Shown: positions 48,201-60,597 of the stretch, one piece after another
Position numbering within the stretch: the first letter of the stretch is position 1
Layout of the letters: each line of letters begins with the position of its first letter
Assembly (NCBI GenBank): GCA_963971225.1
Contig: OZ020269.1
Span: 80,390,450 to 80,454,449, forward strand
Origin: Melieria omissa
Lineage: Eukaryota; Arthropoda; Insecta; Diptera; Ulidiidae
Length of the DNA: 64,000 nt
Reading direction: 5' to 3'
Notes under the pieces: generated by a model
The model's input: the letters and a program-made list of their open reading frames with translations, nothing else
The model's database searches: none
What the model was told of the DNA's origin: nothing
Made by a program: the position numbers and the translations under genes

Positions 48201-51200
48201 GCAATATAATACCTAGAGATTATATATGGTATTTCGAAAGAAAAGGTATATATAATAATATTGAAATTGTTTTCACTAAAGCAGTTATTGTGGAATTTGT
48301 TTTAAATGGTGCTTCATTACTAAATTCATAGCAAACGGAATGTTTTTGTAACAACTACAAAAGTGGGCAACATAATTTGTCATTTGCTTATTAAGTCGCA
48401 CGACTAAGACAATTGTACAAAAACAAAACTACCGAGTTCCGAACTATAAAAGAATCGAGCTCGGTGTAAATAGCTCTAATACAAAATTTTCTTTTTAAAA
48501 TAGTTTAAACATTTACTTCAAATAATTTGTACTAAGCTGCTATTAGTCGTTAAGCTACTGAATGTACAATAGACTTAAATAAATAAATATATTTAACGCA
48601 TACGAGGTGTGTCCAAAAAGTATCGAGAATTTTGTCTTTTTTTTCAGAAATTATTTATTTATTTATGAATGTCTACACATAGTGGCGCGAATGCCATTCC
48701 AATCCATATGTTGTACCAGCGATTTTTGTGTTGGGGGTTTTGGAATCTAAGACGAGCCAAAAAACGTCCAAGCAAAACAGCTATCAGAAATTAACTGAAC
48801 ATTCAAAATGGCCGAACTTGTCGGCGTAAGTGCCAAGGGACACGAGTACCAGCATAACGCCAAATCGAATTAACGTAACCCGCGGAAATTCAAAATTCGC
48901 AATACTTTTTGAACACACTTCGTATGTATGTTATTCATATTTGAGTAAATTTGCTTCCGCGGTAGGGCAACTTCCGCTCGAGGTTGACCGGACCTATTTA
49001 CACACACGTATGAACGTTTGTTCCTCCTTGCGCTCTCTTTCTTTTCAGTTATTCCCATTTTTGATTTCTGATTTTTGTGTGTATGGTGTTGGGTTTGACT
49101 GTTGATGTTACTGTTGCCGTTGCTGCTGTAGGTACCGATCGTGAAATCGTGCTGTGCGCGTAAAGACTTAATTTCGTTGTAACTTCCCGAAATCTCCCGG
49201 TGGATTTTCACTCTTGGAAACATTTGTCGTCTTTCTTCCTTCTTTCTTTATGTTTACTGTGCCGTTGTTGTGTTGTTGCGGCGGTGACTGCAGCCAACAT
49301 TAGTAAAAACGTCAGCGGCCGACGGCCGTTGAGATGACTCTTTGTTATTAAGACATTAAGGCTTCTCGTTGCCTCCCGTTGCTGTTAACACGAACACTGT
49401 GTTGTTGTTGCCGCTCGTTTGGTACACTGTCGTTCGCGGCAGGCCAGCGGGAGTGTGTGCGTGCATACCTGCCACTTAGGTGCTCGTGCGGCGAAGTTTG
49501 CTCGCGTCTTTCTGGTGGTACTTTTCTGTGAACTAAGTGTGCCGTACGGATCCATTGATGTTATAGCCAGTGCGGCAGTTGTATCGTGGATATTTTTACT
49601 GCCGGAGATGCACTTCACATCTCTGCATTACTCACTTTTGATAATTGTTCATTAAGATTTAATTTTTGCTCTTTTTGATTGCTCAATGTACTTGTGGATT
49701 TCGATAAGCTGTTTTTAAATAAATTTTAGCGGTGTAATTCAGTTTTGGCGATACACGAAGGCAATAACACTTCATCGCATCATTGATGAATATTCATCTG
49801 TAGCACCATTTCGGTGCTCCTTTTTCCACATCTTTGTTTAATCGACATTCCTGCTGCGCGACATTCTCTGGATTGTCAGACTTGATTTATGTGTTTCAAT
49901 TCTATTTAGTTTGTTTTGTTACGCGTAACGTATGTGGGTATGAGTGGGTGTGCGTTCGGTTGAAATGGCATTAAAATTTTTCATACATACATCACCTATG
50001 TACACATATGTATGTATAATCGGCGGGCAGTGCCTTGAGGGATTTTTTAACTGAAAAGTATTTGTTTCCTTTAGTGAAAACGTTCAATAGACATTATTCT
50101 GACTATAGTGTACGCATATAAGTAAAGGAGACCGGTGGTGGTGGGACCGGTTTGGTTTTTCATCTTTTTCCAAAATGAAAATATTTTCGGTCACTATTTT
50201 GATTTTTATAATTTTTTTTCACATTTTAATAATCGAATTCGATTCTAAAAAATGTGTGAATATAAATAGCCTCTAACATGTCAAAGGCGAAATTTTACGA
50301 AGATTTAGTAACATTCGAGGGGGTTGTGAAGATGCGGGCTGTATTGCTATGTCCGTCAAAACAATTGTTTTTATATATTTTGTACTGTTAATAGATACAT
50401 GCAGGTAAAACAAATATATCAAGGCAGTCTGAACCCAGTAAAGGTTAATATCTTGACTTCGATAGTATTATAGAGATTTGAACGGGGTAGCGCCCGGAAA
50501 ATAACACCAAAAGGGGGTTTCTCGAAACAGTGTTTTTGAAAACGGCGACTAGATGTCTTACGATCTACTAAACCGATCGAATTGATATTTGGGATATATA
50601 TTCAATACATATACATACAATACAATACACATATGCCTCTACAGCCCCTGCAAGAATCACATCGGTAAAAAATGTTCAAATTTTTTTTACTTTTTACGAC
50701 AACGGTACTCAGTGTCTAGAATATATGGTAATTTTCAGCATTTTTATATGATTGCATCAATTCCGTCGACCAACTGCTTACGACGCTTTAACGAAGGGAA
50801 CAGGGTCTAATGTCTTCCATTCAGTATTTTGTGAGAGAGTTGAGTTGAATCATTGAAGAGAAACGGCCGAAATTACCAGCAAGCAATAAAATAAAATGAA
50901 AAAAGCTCGTATCGAGACCACCCAGTAGGTGGTTCCGCCAGATTGCTACCATGTAGGTACCCTCACATGCACGCACACGAGTGTGTGTGTTCGTATTTAG
51001 TGTGCGTATGTGAACACTGTGTCGATGTGCCCATTGGAAAACATGAATAAAGAGAAAGAAAAACATAAAAATCAAATTTAGGTACGGGGCGGCAGACAAG
51101 CAGACAGACAGACTGTGTAAATGGCTTGATTGCTACGCGGCCGGCATGGTATTCACAACGGTTTTGACATTTCAATAGAGGCAGGTCTAGGCGAACGGCC

Positions 51201-54200
51201 ACAAAGTGATAAATGATCGGTGCCCGTGCGAAACATAAATCGGTTTGAAGGGAACAACTCAATTACGAGAAGATTATAAATTCTTGTTAGATTCGAGTGA
51301 TTTATGTACGTTTGCACATTCACAAACATGCGTGTCGACTTATGTGAAACACAATAACTATGTATGCGCATCGGCCGTTATGTTATAAATTGATGTTATA
51401 TACCTAATATAGTGTTTATTTACGCCGTACTAGTTACTCTCGTACACATACCTATGCACATATAGTATGCTAAAAATTCATTCTCTGTCACCTTACAGTA
51501 TTCACTTCTGTTACTGGTGGTCGCACATACGTATGCATATTGCTTTACATAAATTTTCTGTTTTGATATACGGTTATTATAGAAGCATAATCTCCTCCAA
51601 CTCATGGAAGTGCAATGGTCTTGGTTGCATCAATGCTTGTGCTTAATGCTCGTGTGCGGCTGTGCATCCCATCCTATTCCATTTCATGCAAGCCCAAGAC
51701 CACCAAAGTTGACAAAAATTCATTGCCTTAATGTTTCGTAGCACAGCTGCCATACTCGGCTTTATTATTTTTCTTATTGTTGTTATGCTGGAGGGTAAAC
51801 GTGTAAAATTATGTTCACATACACACTGCGGTTGCTTTGCGATCAGTTGAAAGTGCGAGGCAGCCAAGGATGAAAGGAGCCGATGTTGGGAATGTGACAA
51901 TAAATTGGTGGAAGAGAATTTTGCGGGGAATGAGATAATTTTGAAGCAATGGCTCTAAGTGCACTCACCCAAAAAAAGACAAAACCTCTCGTGTACTTTT
52001 ACTGTTTTAAACTTAGTAATCGAGAATTTTCTTTTAACCTTAAGTGAATATTACAATAAATTCTTATTATAAATATTTTAGATACAAATAAGTTCTTGTA
52101 TAGTTTTACTTTTCTCTCCTTATTGTATGAGGTAATAATAATGTCCTTTTGACAGTTTGCTAACTTATTTATTGTATTATCTAATTCCTGACTATTGAGT
52201 CATTTAGTAGAACCGGTTTCGGTGTAGCTACTCAGTTGTGAATATATGTAGGTACGAAAGAATGATTATACATGCTCGTAACATACATACATACAAATCA
52301 ATCTCCGTTTGGCGTACCTTAGTGAGGTTCGCCATTCTTCTAGGACAGATTAAAGCTTTCTTTCGTGGACTTCAGCTTCACGTCGACCCGATCGGATTTA
52401 TTTTTACATTATAAGACCCAACAACCACGAGCTAAGCTCATAGATTTTCTTTTGATCGCTTTTAAAAAAGTTCCCACTGTCTCTCGAATTTATTTTAGCT
52501 TTTTCCTTCAGCGCCCACATGAAGCCATTAAGATACGGCATTTCCTTCGTTACCTTGCTTCCTCGTTCGCCTTTGCCCCGACCGCCTTTGTTGCTTTTTA
52601 ACAATTTAATGTCTTTATTATTGTGCGCTGTTGCAGTTGTTGGCGCTGGTGCTGGCAGAACCCGGACGGCAGACGTAGCCAAGAGTAGGTAGATGGGCAG
52701 ACTGGCGAATGCAGATCGCCACATGCCCGTGAGATGGACAGGTAAACGGAGCGTGCTTGCACAGCCCAGTTAGTGGTAGGCAGCGAGGCAAGCGACCATG
52801 CTGGCAGGCAGGCAGGTTTTAAAGAATCCATGATTATTGCTTGAGTATCTTTTTCCGGCATTTCGGTCAACATTTCGTAGTATTTTCCTTCTTATTAATT
52901 TTCATGGCAACCGTAAGAGCAGCTTTGTATGATTCTTTCATCGCTGTCTGCCGGGACTTCCAAATATGTGTCTGCGTGTGGTCACGTTAATTTCTTCATA
53001 ATTTTGTTGGTCTTTTGTTTGTGACGGCTAGAAGTTATCGCTTACGAGGAACAGAAATTCTGTTGGAAATTGACTTGTCAAACAGGTGATAACAAAAACC
53101 AACGACGTCTCCGATGGCGGTTACATTTTGAGACGATCAGACAACACAACAACGCGTGTAGTGAACGGTAATACTCCTCCGAACGATAATACTCCTTCCG
53201 GAGTTTGTAAGCACTTGGTCCATTTCCATACAAAAGTGTGTAAGTAAAAAAAAAAACTGGACTATCATATCAAGGGTAAGCGGTAAAAATTTTTATATAG
53301 CTCGTTATGTTTTGGTTTTGTGTTAAAAAACAATTTGCCAAAAACTCATATACAATTTTTTTTTTGGAAAAATTTTATTACAGGTCATTGGACCTGTCGG
53401 TCTATGGCAATGACCTTCGCTGATGCCCATGTTTCACGGACAATGGAATGATACAATTTTACCATTCAATGCCAAGTCCTGTTGGCAACAATTATCCTTT
53501 GCTAGACATCTGAGCTCATATCATTATTGCTAGTATTGGCTAAGCCAAAGTGCTTATAATATGTATCAAACAACTTGCTTAAGCTCAAACTATTTTTTGT
53601 TTGTTGTGTAGGAAAATATTTCGTTGAATTTACTGGGTTGTTATTTGTAATACCTGGTGGGTGCGTTTACCTGATATCTTATCCGAATGTACCTTGTTAA
53701 AACATCATTGCGGTAAAAATTCTATTTGAATTGCTGAAGGCTTTAAAAATAGTTGTTCGCAACACATACAATATAGTCACGACTGCTGTCCTCTACGATT
53801 GTTGATATTATACGTTATTATTGCAAAAACATTCGAGCAACAATTTCCGCCGAGATTTAATGCCGAGAACCAAAGCCTCATCTTTGAGATAGAGCCCCAT
53901 CTTTGTCAAAATGTCATCGAAAATCTAAAAAACAAGGGCCTGTGAATAAAGCCGTTAAAGCTATTGGCCGGATATTTTATTCTGTACTTAATCGGAATAT
54001 GTCTACTTTAGAATGCAATAAGAATATCACCATCGCCACTGTCTGTTCAAACAGACGAACTCTGATTTGACACAAATATGTTAGAATTAATCATGAATTT
54101 GATCAGTGTACTAGTATATGACCTAAAATAAAAGGATTTTGCATGCGAATAGGTTAAATGTAAACAAATTAAGGGGAGGTTCTTTCAAATTTTTTTGAAA

Positions 54201-57200
54201 AAATGTTTTTTTTTTTTACACATAAAATGAAAGCTGTATGTCCGTAGAATATGTGTACGAAAGGATTTTTCGATACGATCGCCTTTTCCGCACACGAGTT
54301 TGTTTCTTCCACAGTGTTTTCCCCAGTTTTTGCCCGGAGCTGCTATCTTTCAACACGTTTTTCTCGAAACCACGTTTTCCATCTGAATTTCAAGGATATC
54401 TCTTGATCTATTGTTCTAATTTCCTTAATCTAAAGCATGTTTGAAAGGTGATAATTTTCTGTATGGCTTATACCTAAAACGAGCATAAGTTACTATTAAA
54501 TTGTTATTTATAATTAAGGTTTAATAACAAAAAAAGTGGCAAAAAAAATTTTTTTTTTCGAGCGTTCACATTTCAGTCAATTTTTGGTCAAAAATCATTA
54601 TATCATCATTATCATTATTAATCATTATTAAATCATTATATTCATTAAAAAAAAAACATTTTCATTTCAGATTACTACAAGAGGCTGTAGGCTTGAAATT
54701 CGGAGACGAGATTTTTCCGGCAGTGATCGACGAAAGCCGCCATTGTTCAGCCGCCATTTTGAATTTTGTTTTGTTATTATTGTATAATAAAATACCCATT
54801 CAACCGTCAAAACCGGATGTTTCTATGTTTTTTCATCATGCCACAAATCATTTCCAAACTTAGGCCTTTTTTTGGCCAAATTTAAAAGAACCTCCCCTTA
54901 ATTAATTATTCAAAATGAGCTGGATCGGATATATTCAAAAAGAAGGCACAAGAAGAGTTGTGTGGATCCGAGGAAAAAATGGATTAAGCAATTTTGGGCA
55001 TGCTCACAATGGGTGAACCTTAAATTGGAACACAGAAATTTCTGGAGGTACCTATGTAAGATATAGCATGGCTCAACTTTGCCAAGGAGAAACCCGCAGA
55101 CTGTGCTCAGAACACGACGAGAAAGCTACTCACATAGTGTATCAGTGCCCGGCATTCAGTCATAAGTCATCAGTCATAAAAGAGAATGTTACAAACATTT
55201 CCTAGAGATGGTTAAGAAGGGAATTCGATAGTTACGGCAGAACTCGAACAGGGATACAAAAGGTTTTTAATAGGTGGTCCGATGCGGAAAGATAGTCTGT
55301 AAGAATCGAGCGAGTAAAAGAATTGTTTTCAATTACTGCACAAAAACAAAAGTATTCCAGATAAACATACTTATATACCTACCTGTGAATAATAATTTTC
55401 AAGTAACATAACGATTAAAAATACAAATGTTTATTTTTCATATTTTTCAGCAAAACCCCAACAAGAAAACGCACACAACCAATTTCATACAACGCGCGCC
55501 GTCAATCTGCGCTGACGCGGTTTTTTATTGTTGTTTTTGTATGTTTCGCTTTTGCATTTTGCTTTCGACGTACGTATTTATGTGGTTTTGTATGTACGAA
55601 CGCGCAACCGTATTCGGCCCCATGAGCTTCATGGGTGGTCACTGTCGCCAGCGCCGGCTACTGGCTGTTATTGCTGTTGTTGTTGCGGTTGCGGTGTTCG
55701 CCGCTTTTACGTGCTCGTAGTGCGGCACCATGTAATTTCGTATGTAACGAGTAAAAGTATACGCTAGATGCAAATACATGGTGCTTTTGACTTCACGTAC
55801 TCCGCGTTTATACACTCGCATATATTAATGGATACACGAGGCGCACAAATTAAGGCGGCCAGGCGCGAGCTGATAAGAACCGCAATGTTTCGATGCTGCA
55901 ATTACCCTCTACAACCATAACAAAAAAACTTTAAACGAAGGAAAGAGATGAACTAAATCATCACTGCTATTTGAATAAAAAATGCATATCCGTATTCTTT
56001 GGTTTTTGATACATAAGATATAGGTACGCAACAATTGAAAAACAACGAAATCTACAAATATGTATATATACATATACAATAAGATTCCTCATTACGGACA
56101 GTCCTTTTAATCGGACAGCTTCAATAGCCGGACAAATTTCGGAGACAAAGCATTTTCAATCAGTTTTCCGTACGAATATCATTAAAATAACCGGACCCGG
56201 ACACTATATTTCACACAATTTTGATTAAAACATCTCTCATAAACGGAAAAAATCAAAAATATGCCCAATCAGTTTTAAAAAATCTGTACTACCCTATAAT
56301 AAAAATCTCACTCTTATTTGAATGATTGAATTAAAACAATCAGTGTTTAGGAAATCGACCATACAAAGTTGTTCAAACTAAAGTAGTATTAAAATTTAAA
56401 GACTTGTACAATGTATCTACTTTACCAATACATGTACAAAATATTAAATAAATATTAATAATTTCGTACAAAATATTAAATACATAAACGTCAGAAAGAT
56501 TCGGACTAAATTTGAACTTATTTTTTGCACCCGCCCTTCCCCATAAGCGGTCATCTCCCACAACCGGACAAAAACATTGCGACGGTGAGTGTCCGGTTAT
56601 GAGGAAGAATATGCATATGGAAGCAGAGATAAAACAATACAGCTATGACTGGTACATATCGACAAAAATAATAACCGACCATACTCAAGTAAAATTTCAA
56701 AAAATGTGTTTTTCAATAATTCTTTATACTTTTAGTAATATGATAAGTATTAACATTGTGTTGAGGCCTCATCATGCTCAACATCAGGCAGACAGGCATC
56801 ACATGCAAATTACTAAATGCACAGCATCACGTGGCAACTATAGTCAGCATATGCATACTTTCGGTTCAGATTCTCCGTTAACCCTTTCGGGACGGAGTTT
56901 AGTTTTGAAATCCAAAGCACTCTCAGTGGAAATGTTTCCACGATATGAAAGTTGGACTCAGAAAATTATGTTGGAGGCTCACAAATTCTGAAATCAGCCT
57001 TTTATTCGGGGACACAGAATCCGAATAAATATTTTGCGTGGGTCATAAGATCTGAATAATTGTTTTGAGGGACATTAAAAAATGCTGGGACGTATTATCC
57101 CAATAGTCTCGAAAGGGTAAAGGGGTAACACCACTCTATCACTTTGCAAAAATAGGATTTTTGTTTTTTGTAATTAATAATACAATACTTTAGCCATGAA

Positions 57201-57882
57201 AAGCAAGTTTAAAAAAATTAGCAGGTCCAGTTCTTAATTTTTTCACAGCGCCCTGCAGCAAGCACTGAGCGCGCGAAAACCTTCACACGTATTTTTCTTG
57301 AAACCATGTTTTGCAAACTCGGTGAACAGATTACTCGACACCGTTGCATGGATCGATTTGAAATTTGGACTGTAGCCAGTAATTTTATGCTCTAAGGTAG
57401 TACGTAGCGGTGTTCTGATTTAATGGATTTTTTTTGTTTATTGTTGGCTAAATATTGATACTTTTTTTTCGAAAGCATCCCATTTCTACAAAAATTGATT
57501 TAGAAAAAACCCCTACGTATTACCATAGCCAATAGAACAGAAAGAAGTTTTTAAGCTATGACTTTCTATGACTATGGCTTTCTAGGACCGACGGCGTGAT
57601 AGATTTAAATAAAACACATACAGTACTCGTACTTTTCTATATGACTGAGAAAAAAGTTTAAATCAAACAAGATAGAACGTACCAAGGTTGAGTGCTCGCG
57701 TCAGACCAATTGGGGCGAATTGAGAAGAAATGCTGTAAAATATTTTAAATTCGAATTACCTTATCGATTTGATCAAGTGCAACATGTGCATCCACCCAAC
57801 TGGTGCGCACGTATAAATCCGAAAATAGTTTCTCATCGACGACATCGCCATGTGTGTCCGGTACTCGTGGGAGGCCTTCCAT
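42222..57882 (-). CDS. ptc: Patched, Hedgehog receptor
   Basis: Twelve-pass membrane protein of the RND/sterol-sensing group that represses Smoothened until Hedgehog binds (known). Six coding exons, 57882-57760, 46413-45860, 45761-43832, 43744-43537, 43463-43192 and 43127-42222, all GT/AG and in phase, give 1330 residues. The N-terminal motif VDEKLFSDLYVRTSWVDA is in exon 1. TM1 and the first ectodomain start in exon 2 (SAQIHSKVHQLWIQEGGRLE). The sterol-sensing domain spans ~424-590 with the RND motif GLGVDHIFML at 497. The second ectodomain contains NDVFAYGASQGKLHPEP. TM10 reads LSVGMIVCFTVH, with Cys where vertebrate PTCH1 has the Glu of GxxxE. The cytoplasmic tail is rich in His/Gln/Asn, with CAG-type repeats, and ends in the conserved GRAVRSYNFSS. 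Intron 1 is 11.3 kb. Confidence 0.97.
48603..48870. mobile_element. mariner end and remnant
   Basis: ACGAGGTGTGTCCAAAAAGT followed by ATCGAGAATTTTG is the typical left TIR of irritans-type mariner elements. A degraded leader follows, and the element breaks off before any transposase sequence. Confidence 0.6.
50460..50810. repeat. Relative of the TTAA elements (fragment D)
   Basis: Contains GGGGGTTTCTCGAAACAGTG, GACTAGATGTCTTACGATCT and GAATTGATATTTGGG, the same run of themes (CTCGAAACxxxGTTTT, then an ATGTCT/ATATCT word, then a statement-like ATTTG stretch) as in elements A and B. Ends could not be defined. Confidence 0.45.
50916..50924 (-). promoter_or_regulatory. Exact Ci/Gli consensus site, ptc intron 1
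   Basis: GACCACCCA here is the exact complement of TGGGTGGTC. A weaker inverted site TAGGTGGTT lies one base further at 50926-50934, making a paired arrangement. ptc is a direct transcriptional target of Ci in flies (known); enhancer function here is inference. Confidence 0.55.
54173..54897. mobile_element. TTAA-flanked non-autonomous element B
   Basis: GGGGAGGTTCTTTCAAATTT and its inverse (one mismatch in 20) bound 725 bases, flanked by TTAA (54169-54172 and 54898-54901). The inside has CACGTTTTTCTCGAAACCAC and GGATATCTCTTGATC, as in element A. No transposase. Confidence 0.85.
55060..55300 (+). pseudogene. C-terminal fragment of a non-LTR retrotransposon
   Basis: Reads MAQLCQGETRRLCSEHDEKA followed by THIVYQCPAFSHKS, the Cys/His pattern (CxxC...H....C) found after the RNase H region of Jockey/I-type LINEs. 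The frame is lost shortly after. Confidence 0.65.
55271..55279 (+). promoter_or_regulatory. Near match (8/9) to the Ci/Gli site
   Basis: TAGGTGGTC lies within the LINE fragment, 360 bases from the exact site at 55632. A single near match is weak evidence on its own. Confidence 0.25.
55632..55640 (+). promoter_or_regulatory. Exact Ci/Gli consensus site, ptc intron 1
   Basis: TGGGTGGTC matches the Ci/Gli consensus exactly, about 2.1 kb downstream of coding exon 1. It lies in a non-repetitive, comparatively GC-rich stretch (55480-55730). Confidence 0.55.
56085..56606. mobile_element. pogo/Tigger-like MITE or relic
   Basis: TTCCTCATTACGGACAGTCC at the left matches the inverse of the right end GTCCGGTTATGAGGAA. 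CCGGACA words recur inside (56140, 56190, 56565). CCTC..TA.CGGACA ends are typical of the pogo group. Target duplication not clear; no transposase. Confidence 0.65.
57113..57490. repeat. Relative of the TTAA elements (fragment C)
   Basis: Starts TAAAGGGGTAACACCACTC and contains CACACGTATTTTTCTTGAAACCATGTTTT-type text (CTTGAAACCATGTTTTGCAA) and GATCGATTTGAAATTTGGAC, in the same order as element B. The right end was not found. Confidence 0.5.
57760..57882 (-). CDS. ptc: patched first coding exon
   Basis: The exon reads MEGLPRVPDTHGDVVDEKLF and goes on to VALDQIDK, then donor GTAATTC. It joins in phase 0 to GKARGNRTAIYLRSVFQSHL at 46413. The length (41 residues) and wording fit the N-terminus of fly Patched. 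An in-frame ATG five codons upstream (57897-57895, MVVPTMEG) is an alternative start; I prefer 57882 because it gives a length closer to the fly protein. Confidence 0.92.
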
Positions 57883-59400
57883 TGTCGGCACGACCATTTT
57901 CTTTTGCTACACTCGTAGTAGTAATGTTCCTTACTTTGTTTTCTTCGGCGAGTTGACACAGCTGTGAACGCACCCTAAGTTCAATACGACGATCAAACAA
58001 ATTCACTGCCACTTAATTCACTTATCGCACTGAGGTGTCTTCTCATAATGTTGCGCTTTACTTTGTATCCACATCGCAATAAGGAGATCGCTTCTGATCT
58101 TCATTTATGAAGGATAACTAGTTTTCACAAATGGACAAAACTCAGCATTCCTTTTACTTTTCCTTTTCGAATTTCGGAGTTGTTTTCATTGCAATTGTTG
58201 CACATGTAAGATGTTACTTCTGAAAATATTTGCCTTACATGTTTCGCACTTATACACATTCACGTCGGCTTTCATTTTCATTCATTCAGAAATTTTTGGT
58301 GCCACAAATATACATACAATAAAAAATACTCGTGCGCGCCATCTAGCCAACTCAATTTAATCTCCGTTTGCAATCGTCCGCTTGTCGCTCTTTCTCTTTT
58401 CTTTCTTTTTGGAAATAACTTTTCTTCGGCGACTCTTATCACTATGAAGTAACAGAGAAAATTATATTTTCAATTCTTATGTGTTGAAGGCATCATAATT
58501 GAAACAAATTCGCCACTTGTTTATTTACCGAGCGATTGCTTTACGTTGTGATTTTTTGCTTTCAAGCAAATTCAAACCGAAAAATTAAAATCTCCAACGA
58601 AAAAAGAACGTGCTCCCACGGCGACGATCGAACACAATCTGAGTTCCAAAGTTGATTTTCTCAGCAGCCGATATGTCGTTGCGGGCACCAGCATGCATAA
58701 CAACTTCATTACTTAATCAGCGTATTCTCATCGTTTCGGATTATGCTCCCTCAGATACGCGGTGCTCTGCACACAGATACAAGAACTGCGTTTGTATTGC
58801 ATTGTTTTGACATGCGGCCATTTTGGTTTTAGGTCCCTCTCTAACCGAATCTCTCTATGAATGTTTAAAGATACAGCCGTCTTTTACCGACTCCCTCGCT
58901 TCAAACATAAACAATGCGTGCGAAGAGCGCGCGGCGAATACCCTCTCCTTTCAATACCCATTGCTCTCTCCAATAGTTGAAACCCGACTCTTTCCTAAAC
59001 CAGCTACTCTAGCTTCTTTTAGCTGGACTCGAACACATTTTCGGAACTCAACCGCGAGCGGCAGTTCAAAGAAGACAGCATGGATGATGTGTAAACAAAT
59101 GTGGAAACGGACAGCTGCGATGATCAAATAGTTTAAATTTTTGCAAATTTGCTTGTATGCGTCCAACAAACGCATTCAAAATTTTTTTAATTAGTTTTGG
59201 TCGAAATTATAAATCATAAAGGAAAATTTCGTAGCAGAGTTTCACATAAATTTCAAAATACTTTTGTACATAGGTACTAAATGTAAGAATGCGCATACAT
59301 TTTTTGAGATTGGGCAGTTCACGATCCACGCGTAATAGTTGTGCTTGGATCGTGTTGGTGACTAGCAGAGCGTCTTTACACGCAAGTTTAAAGGCAATGT
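57883..59400. promoter_or_regulatory. Presumed ptc 5' UTR and promoter region
   Basis: Sequence directly upstream of the ptc start. It contains CTCTCT-rich (GAGA-factor-like) stretches at 58838-58857 and a Pho/YY1-type GCGGCCATTTTG at 58813. No core promoter could be placed by eye. 58823-59131 plus is open but shows no recognisable protein. Confidence 0.35.
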
Positions 59401-59409
59401 GGCCAATAA

Positions 59410-59800
59410 ATCAAGTTCTTTTAACGCTTTGTTAATCCGGTCGGATTTTTATGAAAAAATACCTATCTAAATAAAATCTTGTTGTCTTGCCCATAAAATC
59501 TTGTTGCTCCATACAAACTTTTAATCCATCGTTGACCCGTCAGATTTTGATTTTCGAAAAAATAAAAAACACGTGTCAAATTATCTCTCACCAAGAATAC
59601 TTTCATCAAGTTTGAAGTCAAAAAACCTATAAAATCTTGTTTCTCCATACAAACTTTTAACCTATGGATCCGTCAGATTTTTATTTTCGAAAAAATAAAC
59701 ACGTATAAAATTATTTCACAATTTCACCAAGTTTGAAGCCAAAAGGCGTACAAAATCATGTTTCTTCATACAAACCAATAAACCCATAGACCCATTAAAT
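59410..59800. repeat. Tandem repeat, about three units of ~125 bases
   Basis: Units share TAAAATCTTGTT-CTCCATACAAACTTTTAA, CCGTCAGATTTT and ATTTTCGAAAAAATAAA, starting near 59487, 59625 and 59745, with growing divergence to the right. A related single copy lies at 22930-23125. Confidence 0.75.
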
Positions 59801-60049
59801 CGCGCTTCTTAATAAAACACCTTAACTCATTATTCTACATTACCAAACTAAGGAGATTAATAGAAACTAAATACACTTTTTAATAATAATTCCTTGTAGC
59901 ATTTAAAAAATGCTCACTTTTTGTTCGGTTCTATACATACTTATCTGATTAAACTGTTTACCAAAACTTTTTTGTTGTGTGTTGTTACAATTCTTTTAAT
60001 AAGAACTCAATTATATTGTGAACATATCTTTAATAATAAGTATTTCGCT

Positions 60050-60070
60050 CTCTCACACACACACACACCT
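60050..60070. repeat. (CA)n microsatellite
   Basis: CTCTCTCACACACACACAC, a short pure CA run. Confidence 0.8.
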
Positions 60071-60597
60071 TCCCATAACAAAAAAGTTATTATCACTTTG
60101 GATTAACACATTAATTGTAAGTGAATGCTATTGCGTTCAGTGGCGTTTCACAGATTTTTATTAGAATTAGGATCATATTCTCATACAATATTATTTTTAC
60201 GCTTTAAGTGTGTAGCAAAACACAAAATTTTACGTGGGATAAACTAGTCTTTGCAAACTATAATTCACCTGTTTTGGATGACAGAGATATTGATATTTGG
60301 GAACATCAGACATTCTTAATCCCGATCTATTATACATTTTTTTTATTGACACAAATACCAGTTACACACAGACCAGTTAATACCCGTAACTCTACTCAAG
60401 ACCTGATTATTCTAGCCCTAATTAACCATTCCACTATGCTCACTAAATAAAACTTGACAAGCTTAGCTTATGGTTTACTTTACGGCGGTTACTGGTTTAC
60501 ATAAAAATTTAATTTTTATCTAGAATTCATATTAATAACATATTTTTTTCTAAAAGGCTCTGAATTTTGAAACTTGCCTGTACAGATCAGTAATCAC

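Larger units (their letters stand above)
46414..57759. other. ptc: patched intron 1
   Basis: 11.3 kb between coding exons 1 and 2. It holds mobile-element scraps (listed separately), two exact Ci/Gli sites and one near match. The parts 46600-48600, 48890-50450 and 50940-54160 have no recognised genes; open frames in them show no family likeness. Non-coding exons or alternative promoters could lie here unseen. Confidence 0.8.

Noticed and set aside
56512..56991. 159-codon plus-strand open frame as a gene
   Set aside because: It starts inside the pogo-like repeat, crosses its end and has no recognisable domain or splice context.
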